64,000 bases of DNA, taken from positions 12,863,647 through 12,927,646 of the forward strand of contig OW203762.1 of NCBI GenBank assembly GCA_934045905.1. The letters are read 5' to 3'. The notes under the pieces were generated by a model. The model made no database searches. It was not told the origin of the DNA and saw only the letters and a list, made by a program, of their open reading frames with translations. Position 1 is the stretch's first letter, and each line of letters begins with the position of its first letter. A program made the translations under genes and the position numbers. Positions 11,363-23,300 of the stretch are shown piece by piece. Origin of the DNA: Leuctra nigra (lineage: Eukaryota; Arthropoda; Insecta; Plecoptera; Leuctridae).

Positions 11363-14300
11363 CTGCAACATGTAATATGCAACAGGTGATTGGCGAGCAT
11401 CCCGATCAACTGGCGCTGCTCGAGGAAGGCGATGTAGTCACGTCATGGAGGGTGGAGGCGACGAGGGAGGTCAGGGATGTCTGCAACATGTAATATGCAA
11501 CAGATGATTGGCGAGCATCCCGATCAACTGGCGCTGCTCGCGGAAGGCGATGTAGTCACGTCATGGAGGGTGGAGGCGACGAGGGAGGTCAGGGATGACT
11601 GTAACATGTAATATGCAACAGGTGATTGGCGGGCATCCCGATCACTGGCGCTGCTCGAGGAAGGCGATGTTGTCACGTCATGGAGGGTGGAGGCGACGAG
11701 GGAGGTAAGAGATGACTGCAACATGAACAAGCAACAGGTGATTGGAGAGCATCCCGATCACTGGCGCTGCTAGAGGAAGGCGATGTAGTCACGTCATAGA
11801 GGGTGGGGGCGACGATGGAGGTTAGAGATGACTGCAACATGAACAAGCAACAGGTGATTGGCGAGCATCCCGATCAACTGGCGCTGCTCGAGGAAGGCGA
11901 TGTAGTCACGTCATGGAGGGTGGAGGCGACGAGGGAGGTCAGGGATGACTGTAACATGTAATATGCAACAGGTGATTGGCGGGCATGCCGATCAACTGGC
12001 GCTGCTCGAGGAAGGCGATGTAGTCACGTCATGGAGGGTGGAGGCGACAAGGGAGGTCCAGGGATGACTGCAACATGTAATATGCAACAGGTGATTGGCG
12101 AGCATCCCGATCAACTGGCGCTGCTCGAGGAAGGCGATGTAGTCACGTCATGGAGGGTGGAGGCGACGAGGGAGGTCAGGGATGTCTGCAACATGTAATA
12201 TGCAACAGATGATTGGCGAACATCCCGATCAACTGGCGCTGCTCGAGGAAGGCGATGTAGTCACGTCATGGAGGGTGGAGGCGACGAGGGAGGTCCAGGG
12301 ATGACTGCAACATGTAATATGCAACAGGTGATTGGCGAGCATCCCGATCAACTGGCGCTGCTCGAGGAAGGCGATGTAGTCACGTCATGGAGGGTGGAGG
12401 CGACGAGGGAGGTCAAGGATGACTGCAACATGTTATATGCAGCAGATGATTGGCGAGCATCCCGATCAACTGGCGCTGCTCGAGGAAGGCGATGTAGTCA
12501 CGTCATGGAGGGTGGAGGCGACGAGGGAGGTCAGGGATGACTGTAACATGTAATATGCAACAGGTGATTGGCGGGCATCCCGATTAACTGGCGCTGCTCG
12601 AGGAAGGCGATGTAGTCACGTCATGGAGGGTGGAGGCGACGAGGGAGGTCAGGGATGACTGCAACATGTTATATGCAACAGGTGATTGGCGGGCATCCCG
12701 ATCAACTGGCGCTGCTCGAGGAAGGCGATGTAGTCACGTCATGGAGGGTGGAGGCGACGAGGGAGGTCAGGGATGACTGCAACATGTAATATGCAACAGA
12801 TGATTGGCGAGCATCCCGATCAACTGGCGCTGCTCGAGGAAGGCGATGTAGTCACGTCATGGAGGGTGGAGGCGACGAGGGAGGTCAGGGATGACTGCAA
12901 CATGTTATATGCAACAGATGATTGGCGAGCATCCCGATCAACTGGCGCTGCTCGAGGAAGGCGATGTAGTCACGTCATGGAGGGTGGAGGCGACGAGGGA
13001 GGTCAGGGATGACTGTAACATGTAATATGCAACAGGTGATTGGCGGGCATGCCGATCAACTGGCGCTGCTCGAGGAAGGCGATGTAGTCACGTCATGGAG
13101 GGTGGAGGCGACAAGGGAGGTCCAGGGATGACTGCAACATGTAATATGCAACAGGTGATTGGCGAGCATCCCGATCAACTGGCGCTGCTCGAGGAAGGCG
13201 ATGTAGTCACGTCATGGAGGGTGGAGGCGACGAGGGAGGTCAGGGATGTCTGCAACATGTAATATGCAACAGATGATTGGCGAACATCCCGATCAACTGG
13301 CGCTGCTCGAGGAAGGCGATGTAGTCACGTCATGGAGGGTGGAGGCGACGAGGGAGGTCCAGGGATGACTGCAACATGTAATATGCAACAGGTGATTGGC
13401 GAGCATCCCGATCAACTGGCGCTGCTCGAGGAAGGCGATGTAGTCACGTCATGGAGGGTGGAGGCGACGAGGGAGGTCAAGGATGACTGCAACATGTTAT
13501 ATGCAGCAGATGATTGGCGAGCATCCCGATCAACTGGCGCTGCTCGAGGAAGGCGATGTAGTCACGTCATGGAGGGTGGAGGCGACGAGGGAGGTCAGGG
13601 ATGACTGTAACATGTAATATGCAACAGGTGATTGGCGGGCATCCCGATTAACTGGCGCTGCTCGAGGAAGGCGATGTAGTCACGTCATGGAGGGTGGAGG
13701 CGACGAGGGAGGTCAGGGATGACTGCAACATGTTATATGCAACAGGTGATTGGCGGGCATCCCGATCAACTGGCGCTGCTCGAGGAAGGCGATGTAGTCA
13801 CGTCATGGAGGGTGGAGGCGACGAGGGAGGTCAGGGATGACTGCAACATGTAATATGCAACAGATGATTGGCGAGCATCCCGATCAACTGGCGCTGCTCG
13901 AGGAAGGCGATGTAGTCACGTCATGGAGGGTGGAGGCGACGAGGGAGGTCAGGGATGACTGCAACATGTTATATGCAACAGATGATTGGCGAGCATCCCG
14001 ATCAACTGGCGCTGCTCGAGGAAGGCGATGTAGTCACGGCATGGAGGCTGGAGGCGACGAGGGAGGTTAGAGATGACTGCAACAAGTCATATGCAACAGG
14101 TGATTGGCGGGCATACCGATCAACAGCCGCTGCTCGAGGAAGGCGATGTAGTTGTTGTCGGGGAGGGTAGAGGCGACAAGGGAGGTCAGGGAGGACTGCA
14201 ACATGGAAACAAGCAATTTCTTTGCCTGGCCGAACCTTCTCCGTTGTTCCTGCATTTCCGTGATTTTCCTCAGTCGAGATCAAAAGATGGGAAGGTTCCC

Positions 14301-17300
14301 TACCAATAGCCACGAACTTCTCCTTCCTAACTTACATCCCTACTCTTTCTTAAAAGCAATACACATGGAGGTTTCTACATGGCATATTATCCCTGGTACA
14401 ACACAACTTTTTAACAATCTAAAAGAGTCTCAGCGAAACGTTAAAATATGGAATTAAACAGCTTAAATTTTACAATATTTCGTATACTCGATGGTAATTT
14501 TCACAGCAATGGACAACATTTAGGGGTCAGTGTGTTTTTACATTTCATTTACGGGGGTAACGAACTATTGTGTTTGAACATACGTGTTCCACTCCCTAAC
14601 GAGTAATATTTTGAAGAAAATATTTTCGATGATGAAAAACGACAATTTGTCCGATATTGACAAAATTACAAATGGTGCCAGGGTAGGACAACGTTTTTCA
14701 ATAATTATAAAATGCTGGAAAGATAATAAAATGTATAAGAATAATTTTCTTCTCTAACGCTCTTATTCTATGCCATGATTGAGAGATCTATACTCACCAC
14801 TGGAGTTGGAACTCGCTCCGCGATTTTCATCATTTCAGTCGCTATTTCGCCAGCAGGTAGAATATCAGTCCGCCCGAAACTGGAAGAAAAGTAGAAGAAA
14901 AGTACAGTAACTCTCTCAGTTCTCTTCCCTCTTTCGTGTGGAATATTATCTGAATAGTGACTGCCATCTTTTTACCTATGTCCCTACAATACCATTAAGC
15001 CCCATTTACACGGTGCAATTTCTTGAACAACTTCTGTGTCACAGAAGTTCTGCATGTGTGCAGATTCCCTTTATCATCTCAAAAGTGAAACGGCGCACGA
15101 GCAGAACCTCTGTGGCACAGAAGTTGTTCAAGAAATTGCACCGTGTAAATGGGGCTTTAGATTTCACAATCTTTTGTTGTTATGGCGTTACAGGACTGGT
15201 AGTCCTACTGCCGCCTCAACAACTCTACTCCATTGACGATGCGCCATTATAGGAGGTGAAGTTGGTTGAGGATTCGTAACTTAGGGATAATAAGCGAGTA
15301 AGTATACAGCTCCCTGCGCTCTGCTGTTGTTTAACGTCCCATCCCAAGGACGATGTAACGCCCGTCGAGAGACTGATAACAGGTGGAGGGGTGTCGTTAC
15401 ACTAACCCCCAAACACCCCAGTCTCTCTGGCCCAACGGCAGCAACTGGCAGGTCAGAGTTGAATGGTCACCCATCAAACTACTGACTGCGCTCAATGTTG
15501 CTTAACCTCGGTGATCTGACGAGAACCGAGGTATCCATTACACCAGCCGTTGGGTTAACACAGTCTTTTATGCGAGCAGAAATCACTTTTGCCTAAACTC
15601 TTCGTGGATAAAAATATTAATGAGAGTGATTATAAGTGGTATAGGTATTAGATTATAAGATAGATTATAAACTGTAAAAATTACTATCGCAAAATCTTGT
15701 GTGGCTTGCGGTATACAATTATGAGAATCTCTGATACATTTCATATCCGACAAGAAGATGGACCAAGGATCAAGGAGCTACTGTATAGTTCACTTGTATA
15801 TAGCATCGCATTAGAAAACCTTCCGAGTAACCAAATGGACATCTTTGTCCAGAATATGCTATTTTAGGGCATCCATGTTAAGTGACTCAAAAATATGAAC
15901 CATCCAATTATTATTCACATCAATTTCAAGATTCACTGATCAATTGACAATATGCTATCATGTTGGTTTTCAACGATACCTGTACAACCGTAGGTGGCAG
16001 AACTCTATAGGTGACAGAAATATTCTTAACCGAAAATGGAACTACCTCATTTGGAGTTACCTCTTTGATGTCTTTGTTAATTACGTATAAAGGTACTCAC
16101 GTTACAGAAACCCTCGATGCCCTGATCCAGTCCTGAAAAATAACAATAATTTATTGTTACTATGAAGAGCAGTATTGCCGGTTATGTTCAGTTCAAAAAA
16201 TATACATTTTAGATACTTTTTAATTTCTCATACGTATTCATCCCAAAAGTTAAAAATGTAAGGACTTAAGTACTTTCTAAATTAAATTTTAATTTGATCT
16301 ATGTAAGGAAACAAATTACTTAAATGTTCATGATCTATTCGTCTATTCAACGTGTATTTGATGCTTGTGTGCTCTCTTTGAAATTCTAGGGGTGTAAAAT
16401 GTATCTTGCATTTTACATCTTCAAAAATACAAAATACTTCAGAATTGGTATTTAAAATACTAGATACAGATACATTTGACCTATGTATTTAAAATAAAGA
16501 TATAAATGTATCTAAGATACGTATCTTAAGATACAAGTATCTAGATACAGTCCATGTTCGTGCCTACATCACATGTATCCTTCCCCTCACCGATAGCTGC
16601 CACCTTATCGCGGTGGTGGGGTTTGTGTTGGCCAATGATCCATTGCAGCTACGCCGGCGAGCATATGCTTATTTGTAAAGCTACCCATGCCGGACAGATC
16701 AGTGGTGAGGCCCAGACAAAGAGCAGCCAGGGTCCCTATCCATGACCTCCCTTAAATTTGAGGTCCCCTCGGGCCGGCCTCCCCCCTCGAGATGGTGACC
16801 CCCCTGAAATCGGGTTCAGCCGGCCCAAATTCTCACACCCCCCGGTCCGTTCCCATTCCGGCCAGGCCTTCCCACCAGTGCTGGACACCCCCGGATCGGG
16901 CCCGTTAGGTCGACCCCCCCCCCCTTGCCCTCCAATTATGATCAACAAAGGTAAATATAAAACTTAATGTGCGCAATACAACCTCGTCGTTGACGCGCCA
17001 TTAAACGAAACTAATCTAATCTAATTGTATCCCTCCCCACCAGCACGAGCAACGCCGGGCAGGTCAGCTAGTTGTACCATAAAGGGCAATTATGTTTTGC
17101 TATTTGTGTTTCATAAATCTTTGGTATGAATTACAACAAATCCTTATTCCTATGACGTAGCCATACGAGCTGTTGAAAGTTGTGATGTTTGTGTGCTCAC
17201 CCGTCTGCTGGTATTGCTGATCTTCATGCTGGGGCGTCGGGCTTCTTCGGATGTTGAAGCTTCATACTCCCGCCTCTGTTGAGATATGAACAAGGTGTTA

Positions 17301-20300
17301 AGGAGCTCATTTGCGATAAAGCTAGGAAAACGCTCTGTGTAACGCGTTGATGAGCGAGCCATCGTCTTGCATGCGTTTGCAAATGTCGCATGCTCTACAT
17401 TCGTTGCCGGCGGAGCTGAAAGGAAAAGCTTCAAAGGAATGTCTAGTGGTAAAATAACTGAAGTTGCCTTCAAGAAATTTGAAAATATTTCCGTACTCGC
17501 GTAAAATGTCCGTAAAATGCCAATTAGTTTTGAACATAACGACAGAAAACAGTCTGAAAATTGACAAAAACACATAAAATGTTGATCCCGATAACCATGC
17601 AAAATTTGAAGTTGATTGGTAAAGTAAAATATGTCTAGTTTTAATTTTCAAAAAATCATAGTATTCTGGTCAAAAACTAGTAACTACAACATTTCAGATC
17701 GATAATTTTTTAAAACACCGTTGAACGGAATTCTTGATGCAAAATGCAATTAAGCAGCTTCACACAATTACAATATTACCACAATTTGCATGTTACAAGT
17801 TACAATTATTTACCAATTGTAGCAGCCGGTTGTCATTAAAGGGATTGCGAGTTCGAGAACAAGTCAACAAGTGTATTTGAATCACATTCACTGGCCCTCC
17901 GGATTCAGCCAAATTCAGATGACTCAAAATTACAACATTGCTGCTACTTTTAGGATATTACAGTAAATATAAAACAAAAAAACTTTTGTCATCACAAGTC
18001 ACCGTCGATTCTGGCTTCCACATTTCTTTTTGCCACCCTGATGACTAGATGAGTGACAACGCTTCAACTAAGGTAACTCTGTACTCACTGCTTTCTGTGT
18101 GACAGACTCGATGATCTTGTACAGAGCTTTCCTGGCGTGTTCTTTGATGACGTTGTTGAGCAGAACTTCGACGGCGACGTTCACGGCGGGGGGCTGAAAC
18201 ACAGGCGTCGTTTTTCAGTGATGTCGTATAGAACGAGGCGTCGCATTGAGCGAGGCGTCGCATAGAGGGTTGCGTCGTAGAGAGCGAGGCGTCGCATAGA
18301 GCGAGGCGTCGCATAGAGCGAGGCGTCGCATAGAGCAAGGCGTCGTATAGAGCGAGGCGTCGCATAGAGCAAGGCGTCGTATAGAGCGAGGCGTCGTAGA
18401 GAGCGAGGCGTCGCATAGAGCGTGGCGTCGCATAGAGCGAGGCGTCGCATAGAGCTGGTAGCGTCGCATAGAGGGTGGCGTCCCATAGAGTGAGGCGTCG
18501 CATAGAGCGAGGCGTCGCATAGAGCAAGGCGTCGTAGAGAGCGAGGCGTCGCATAGAGCAAGACGTCGCATAGAGCGAGGCGTCGCACAGAGCAAGACGT
18601 CGCATAGAGTTAGGCCGGTTAGGCGTCTATATTGCGAGGCATTGCATAGTGAGAGGCGTCGTTTAGAGCGAGGCGTCGCATAGAGCAAGACGTCGCATAG
18701 AGTGAGGCGTCGTACAGAGCGAGACGTCGTATAGAGGGTGGCGTTGTAACAATATCTTAGAGTACGTTCATGTCTATGATCTTAGCTATAATTGTCTCTC
18801 CCGAACATATTGGCATTTGACTTGTAAACTCACCGAGTAGGTGTCGAAGCGGTACTTCTCCTTTCCTGGAGACAGATACAAGGACGCATTTACACACGGC
18901 GAGTTATATCTTCATTGCCACGTGTGGGGTTCATGTGGGTCAAGGTCAAGATGAAAGCGAACGTCAACACGGTAGGCACTTTCTCTGTGAGCTTTGTATG
19001 TTTGCTTTTGTGTTTGCCTGCACTGTCCGGGCCACATTGTCAGGGGTGCAGTCCTCGTAAAGTAAGTGCCAGGGCGCCGAAAACAAACATAATCCGTATA
19101 GTTCACGACACGCGGGGGGTTTGGGGGCAAGACGCTCCAAATTCGCCCCCCGTCGGAAATTTTTGGATTAACTTGTTTAATGATGATTATATGTATTGGG
19201 GAACAAGATTTTAAAAGATTTTAAAATTTACTAGTGTAAGATATGTTAAGATACAATGTATTAGCAATTTCAAAGAAAACAATCGATAAATTTAATGGAT
19301 TTTGAAAAAGATAGCAGGGCGTCCAAAACGCTCCGTCTGTTTCTCAAAAGAAGCCAGGGCGCCGCCCTGCCTTCAAAAAAGGTCCAAAGCGCCCCTGGGG
19401 CCCTATTCTAGAACTTTTAAATTCCCAATTCCACTAGAATTGGAACTAATATCGATATCAGATTTGTTGATCATAAAGTAATACTTCTTTGTGAATCCAG
19501 CCCCTGGTATATAATTACCAATGAATGAGTATGTGTGCAACAGCATTGTAATTAAATGCCATTCTTACCTTCTTTCTGCTCCGACTGTTGGCGAAGAGTC
19601 CTGTGGAACAAATCCTCCTCGGACGCCTGCAAACATCGTACACTTGTCAGGCAGATCGAGAACACTCAACATTCTCCGCTCCAGTGATATCTCACACTTG
19701 CATGTACAAAGTTCTGAAGCTTTCAATATTCGTTCGTGATTGTGTAGTAGGCTGGATTTTAGTTCTAGCCTACTACCTACTGAGATTATGGAAACCGCCC
19801 TAAAACACGATTTTCACGGCCCTCTAGCTCGCAAAGGGCGTAACTTATTGTTCCCAAATTTGGTATATGTTGTAGAGTGTATAGCTCGGAATTAAGAGCT
19901 TCGCAACACTGTGAGATTTGCCAATTTTTAGATCCAGTTGGCCGAAAATGCCACTTATAGCGTTTTCCTCTGGCATGCACTGAAGAGCAAATAATTGCTC
20001 TGTGACGTCATGCTCTGCACTAGTGCGGCAAAAAAGCAACCCCAGTGGAAAACAAGGATACTTCCAGTGCTAACATAACCTAAAAATAGCAATGAATTTC
20101 ATAGAATTCGTTTTAGAACATCCATTGTTGGTCAATTAATCTATCACTGTTACAAGATTCATGGACATCATTACTACATTCATACTAGTGTAAGTGTATA
20201 TCTATATATATCTCTTTGCCGTGACTGTTATTTGAAGATTCAAATAGGTTATAAACAGCAACCATTTTTCAAGCGTCCATCTTGGAATATTCGAGTGCAA

Positions 20301-23300
20301 TGGCTTGCACTGAGAATTTTCTCAGTGCGAAAAATGTGCCCTTGGAAAACGCAAAAACCACTCCAGTGCACACTGGATTTCCCAGGGGAAAACGATACCC
20401 GCACCCAGTGCACTCTGAGTGTGCACCAGTGCAGCCAGTGGAAAACGCTATTAGATGCTACAGTAAAAGTGGGGGTTGCTCCAGCCTTTTAATAAAAGAG
20501 TGTGCGCGCCGTACGACTTGGCTGGCGTGGAGCGAGCGCTCCACTAGATGGATGCATGTCGATCTACCAAGGTACCTACTAAACATGATGAAGATGAAAG
20601 ATGAGTAGAGGAGAAAAGAGATACCTACATGTGGTCTGCATATCGTATTTATCAAAACACCCAGTTTTCCTATCCTTTTAACATTGTGACGTGATCACCT
20701 GGGCGTGACCTTGAGTCGAATGTAGTCGAATGAATGAAATACACGCATCCATCTTGGATCATAAAGCCCAAGCTTATGAGTTGGGGCATATTGGGCTCGT
20801 TTGTTGACGCGGCAAGTTTGATTTAACCCGTAAATCCTATGGTGACGTCACACGCCCAACTCGCCCATTGTGGAACTCACCCGTGATGTCCCCTTCGAGC
20901 TCTGTGACATCGCGCCGTGGCTCTTGCGCATTTGACCTGCAAGGAAGCATTATGAATCAGTGGCCATTATGCCAAGTTCAGTACTTCGCTGTCCAGACTC
21001 GAAGCAGCCCAAATTGCACAGAGAGAAGTTGTGTTGCCAAACCTTTTGAAAAGATGTCAATCAGTTCTTATCTAATGTTATTTTTTGATAAAATCTGGCT
21101 CACTGACCCTCTAGTTCATCTCTAATGCAGGAGGGTAGGCAACACAACTGCCTTCTGTGTATTGCGGGTAGCGTGCCAATGCGAGCTCATGGGGACCTCT
21201 GGCTACATTCACTAACAGTCTTTTCATAATCATTCAAATCTGACTTGGGCTTACGTAACTATAAATTGATTGTAAACAATAATATAGCTTAAAGGAATAT
21301 ACGAAATTCCTCCAAACATGAAGAAGAAGAAGTACTGAGGGAATAAAACCTAAATTTATATCTGGACTCCAATTCTCAAAGCAGGTATAAGTTATAACTC
21401 CAAGGGGGTGAGGGGGGGGGGAGGGAGCTGGACCAAGGATGTTGAGATCAAGGACGGGACTAACCGCTAATATCGTTGCGTTGCTCCTGAACGAGGGTCA
21501 CCCTGCGCTCTACTCTCTTCGCAGCATCCTCTTCGAAGTCCCACATCAGCCGTCTCTCCGTTGCCAGTCGCTCTTCCTGGCACTTGGTCTTCCTCGCCCA
21601 CGCTTCCACATCCTGCAATCAGGAGTCCGTGTCACAAGACAAATGGGAATGGAAACCCTCTCTTGAAATCACCTTGCGGCGTCTATTACATTTGGGAATG
21701 AGGCAATGGACATCTCACGTGGGATTTGAATGCGAGTTGCTCGATGGCATCTCGCTCCGATCTCTTTTCAACATATCGACCATAACTTATAATTTTTTAT
21801 GTGCTCCAATCTCCAGTGATTAATTGTCAACTGGTAAAATGTTTTAATAGCAATATATTTTGCGAATTTGATCAGACATTTTTTTTTGTTAGCACATAAT
21901 CAAAAAAGTCTAGAGACTCTTTTTTATTATTAGCGTTTGTAAAATATGTGTACACTTGACTCAAGGGAAAGGTTAATTTCCTTGTAGTTTAACTACCGGC
22001 TAGTCTTGTATCCACCTGTAGCATCAGTGTATTGCCTCGGCGAATATCTGAAACCATGGTTTATACCATTCTCGTACATGCCACTTACCACTAATCTGGT
22101 GTTAGATGTTCTTGGAGAGGATGCGACGGGTGTTGTGCGAAAAAGAAGAAGAAAGATATAGCACACGAAACGAGTGAGAAGACATGGTATAAAATGTTTG
22201 AAACTACCCGTAAAGAGCCATAAATCCAAAAGGCCTGTACTCCATTCCTCTACACCTCTCGGCAACGTGTCATACGATCCGGCACTTACCTCTTCCAAGT
22301 CTTTGTCACAGTCAGAGAGACTGGGGTATTTAGGGGTTAGTGTGACGACCTCCCTCCACCTGTTATCTGTCTCTCGACGGCGCGAGTTTTGGAGGCCCGT
22401 GCTGTAAATGTCACACCGTCCTTGGGATGGGACGTTAAGCCGTTGGCCTCCTTGGTATCCTTCGCCAGGAGTAGGCTACATGCCGGTACCTGGTTTCCTC
22501 TCGTCCCTTCTCTATATTACATCCTCACTAATGGAGCCTCGGCTCTGTTGAGAATATAGACTTAATAATAATAAATAATAATAATACGATCTGGAATTTA
22601 CCTCCTCCAAGTCCTTGTCCAGTTTCTCTTGCCGCCTCCGCCGCACGCGCGCCACCCGCGTCTGTTCGTTGAACCTCGTCTTGACCTTGGTCTCCACGAC
22701 CTTCCTCCTCGCGAGTTCCCTGCCGCGCTCCAGACGGCGCCACACCTGCATCTCGTGCTGCTTGCTGCGCGCCGCCGTGCGCATGCGCTCCTCCTCTTTG
22801 CGCGTGCGCAGCGTGTCCACGCGGGCTGCGTGTCGGCGCATGCTCAGCAGCCATCTGACGAACAGATGAGGATGATGAGGATTCCCATGGCCGTCCTTCC
22901 TAGCTGGGTTTTAGTCCTGGTTGTACAATGTGCCGATAAGTAAAATAACGTTCACTTTAGCCTAAGTGGACTACAGTGTAGATTGCTGTCGCCAAGGTTT
23001 CTACCGATAAATCATGCCGTTAACTTTATCGGGAAATTGAACAACAGTGCCTTATCGTGGTATTTCCTCAGTCGACAGGCAATTGACTGAAAGGTACCCT
23101 ATACGATAGGTCACGACCACTTTCTACCCACATGCAAACATATTAACAATATAACTGCGTCGGATGCATAGTTGCTATGGTAACTTAACTCAATCTTGTT
23201 TACTTTATGCTGTGGGACTGGCAATTTTTCAATAGTTTAATCGTATTTTATTTACATTTGATAGTAGAGGAGTAGGATTGAGCTACGTTGCTGTCAGCGA

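Larger units (their letters stand above)
1..16266. repeat. Left copy of large segmental duplication
   Basis: The sequence is collinear with 51,366-63,713, in the same orientation and with only scattered substitutions. It is longer than its partner mainly because of the transposon at 2052-4814, a larger 118-bp array (24 against 17 units), a 5S-type SINE at 15,176-15,558, and about 170 bp near 9907-10,079 missing on the right. Homology reaches the first base of the window, so the true left edge is outside. The right edge, just after a shared AAATGTAAGGACT, may be a breakpoint or simply an insertion in one copy. Confidence 0.95.

Noticed and set aside
12268..13604. Repeated plus-strand frames in the 118-bp array (TATCNMQQVIGEHPDQLALL)
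   Set aside because: They arise from the repeat; the parental coding strand is minus and the unit is not a multiple of 3.
11363..14195. CRISPR-like array
   Set aside because: Units are contiguous and exon-derived, with no alternation of repeat and unique spacer; the genome is eukaryotic.
15430..15554. Genuine 5S rRNA gene
   Set aside because: Many substitutions, continuous with a SINE body and flanked by a target duplication; not a functional 5S gene.
16736..16967. Proline/glycine-rich frames on both strands
   Set aside because: Low-complexity G+C-rich repeat with no start or splice context.
18045..18688. Long minus-strand frames over the 17-bp repeats
   Set aside because: Open only because three 17-bp units make 51 bp; the region is intronic between exons 8 and 9.
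19030..19400. Possible transposon with ends CAGGGGTGCAG and GCGCCCCTGGGG
   Set aside because: The ends are only loosely inverted and no target duplication was found.
22512..22854. Alternative frame of exon 4 (AAEHAPTRSPRGHAAHAQ)
   Set aside because: Not in phase with exons 3 and 5; the WLLSMRRHAARV frame is.
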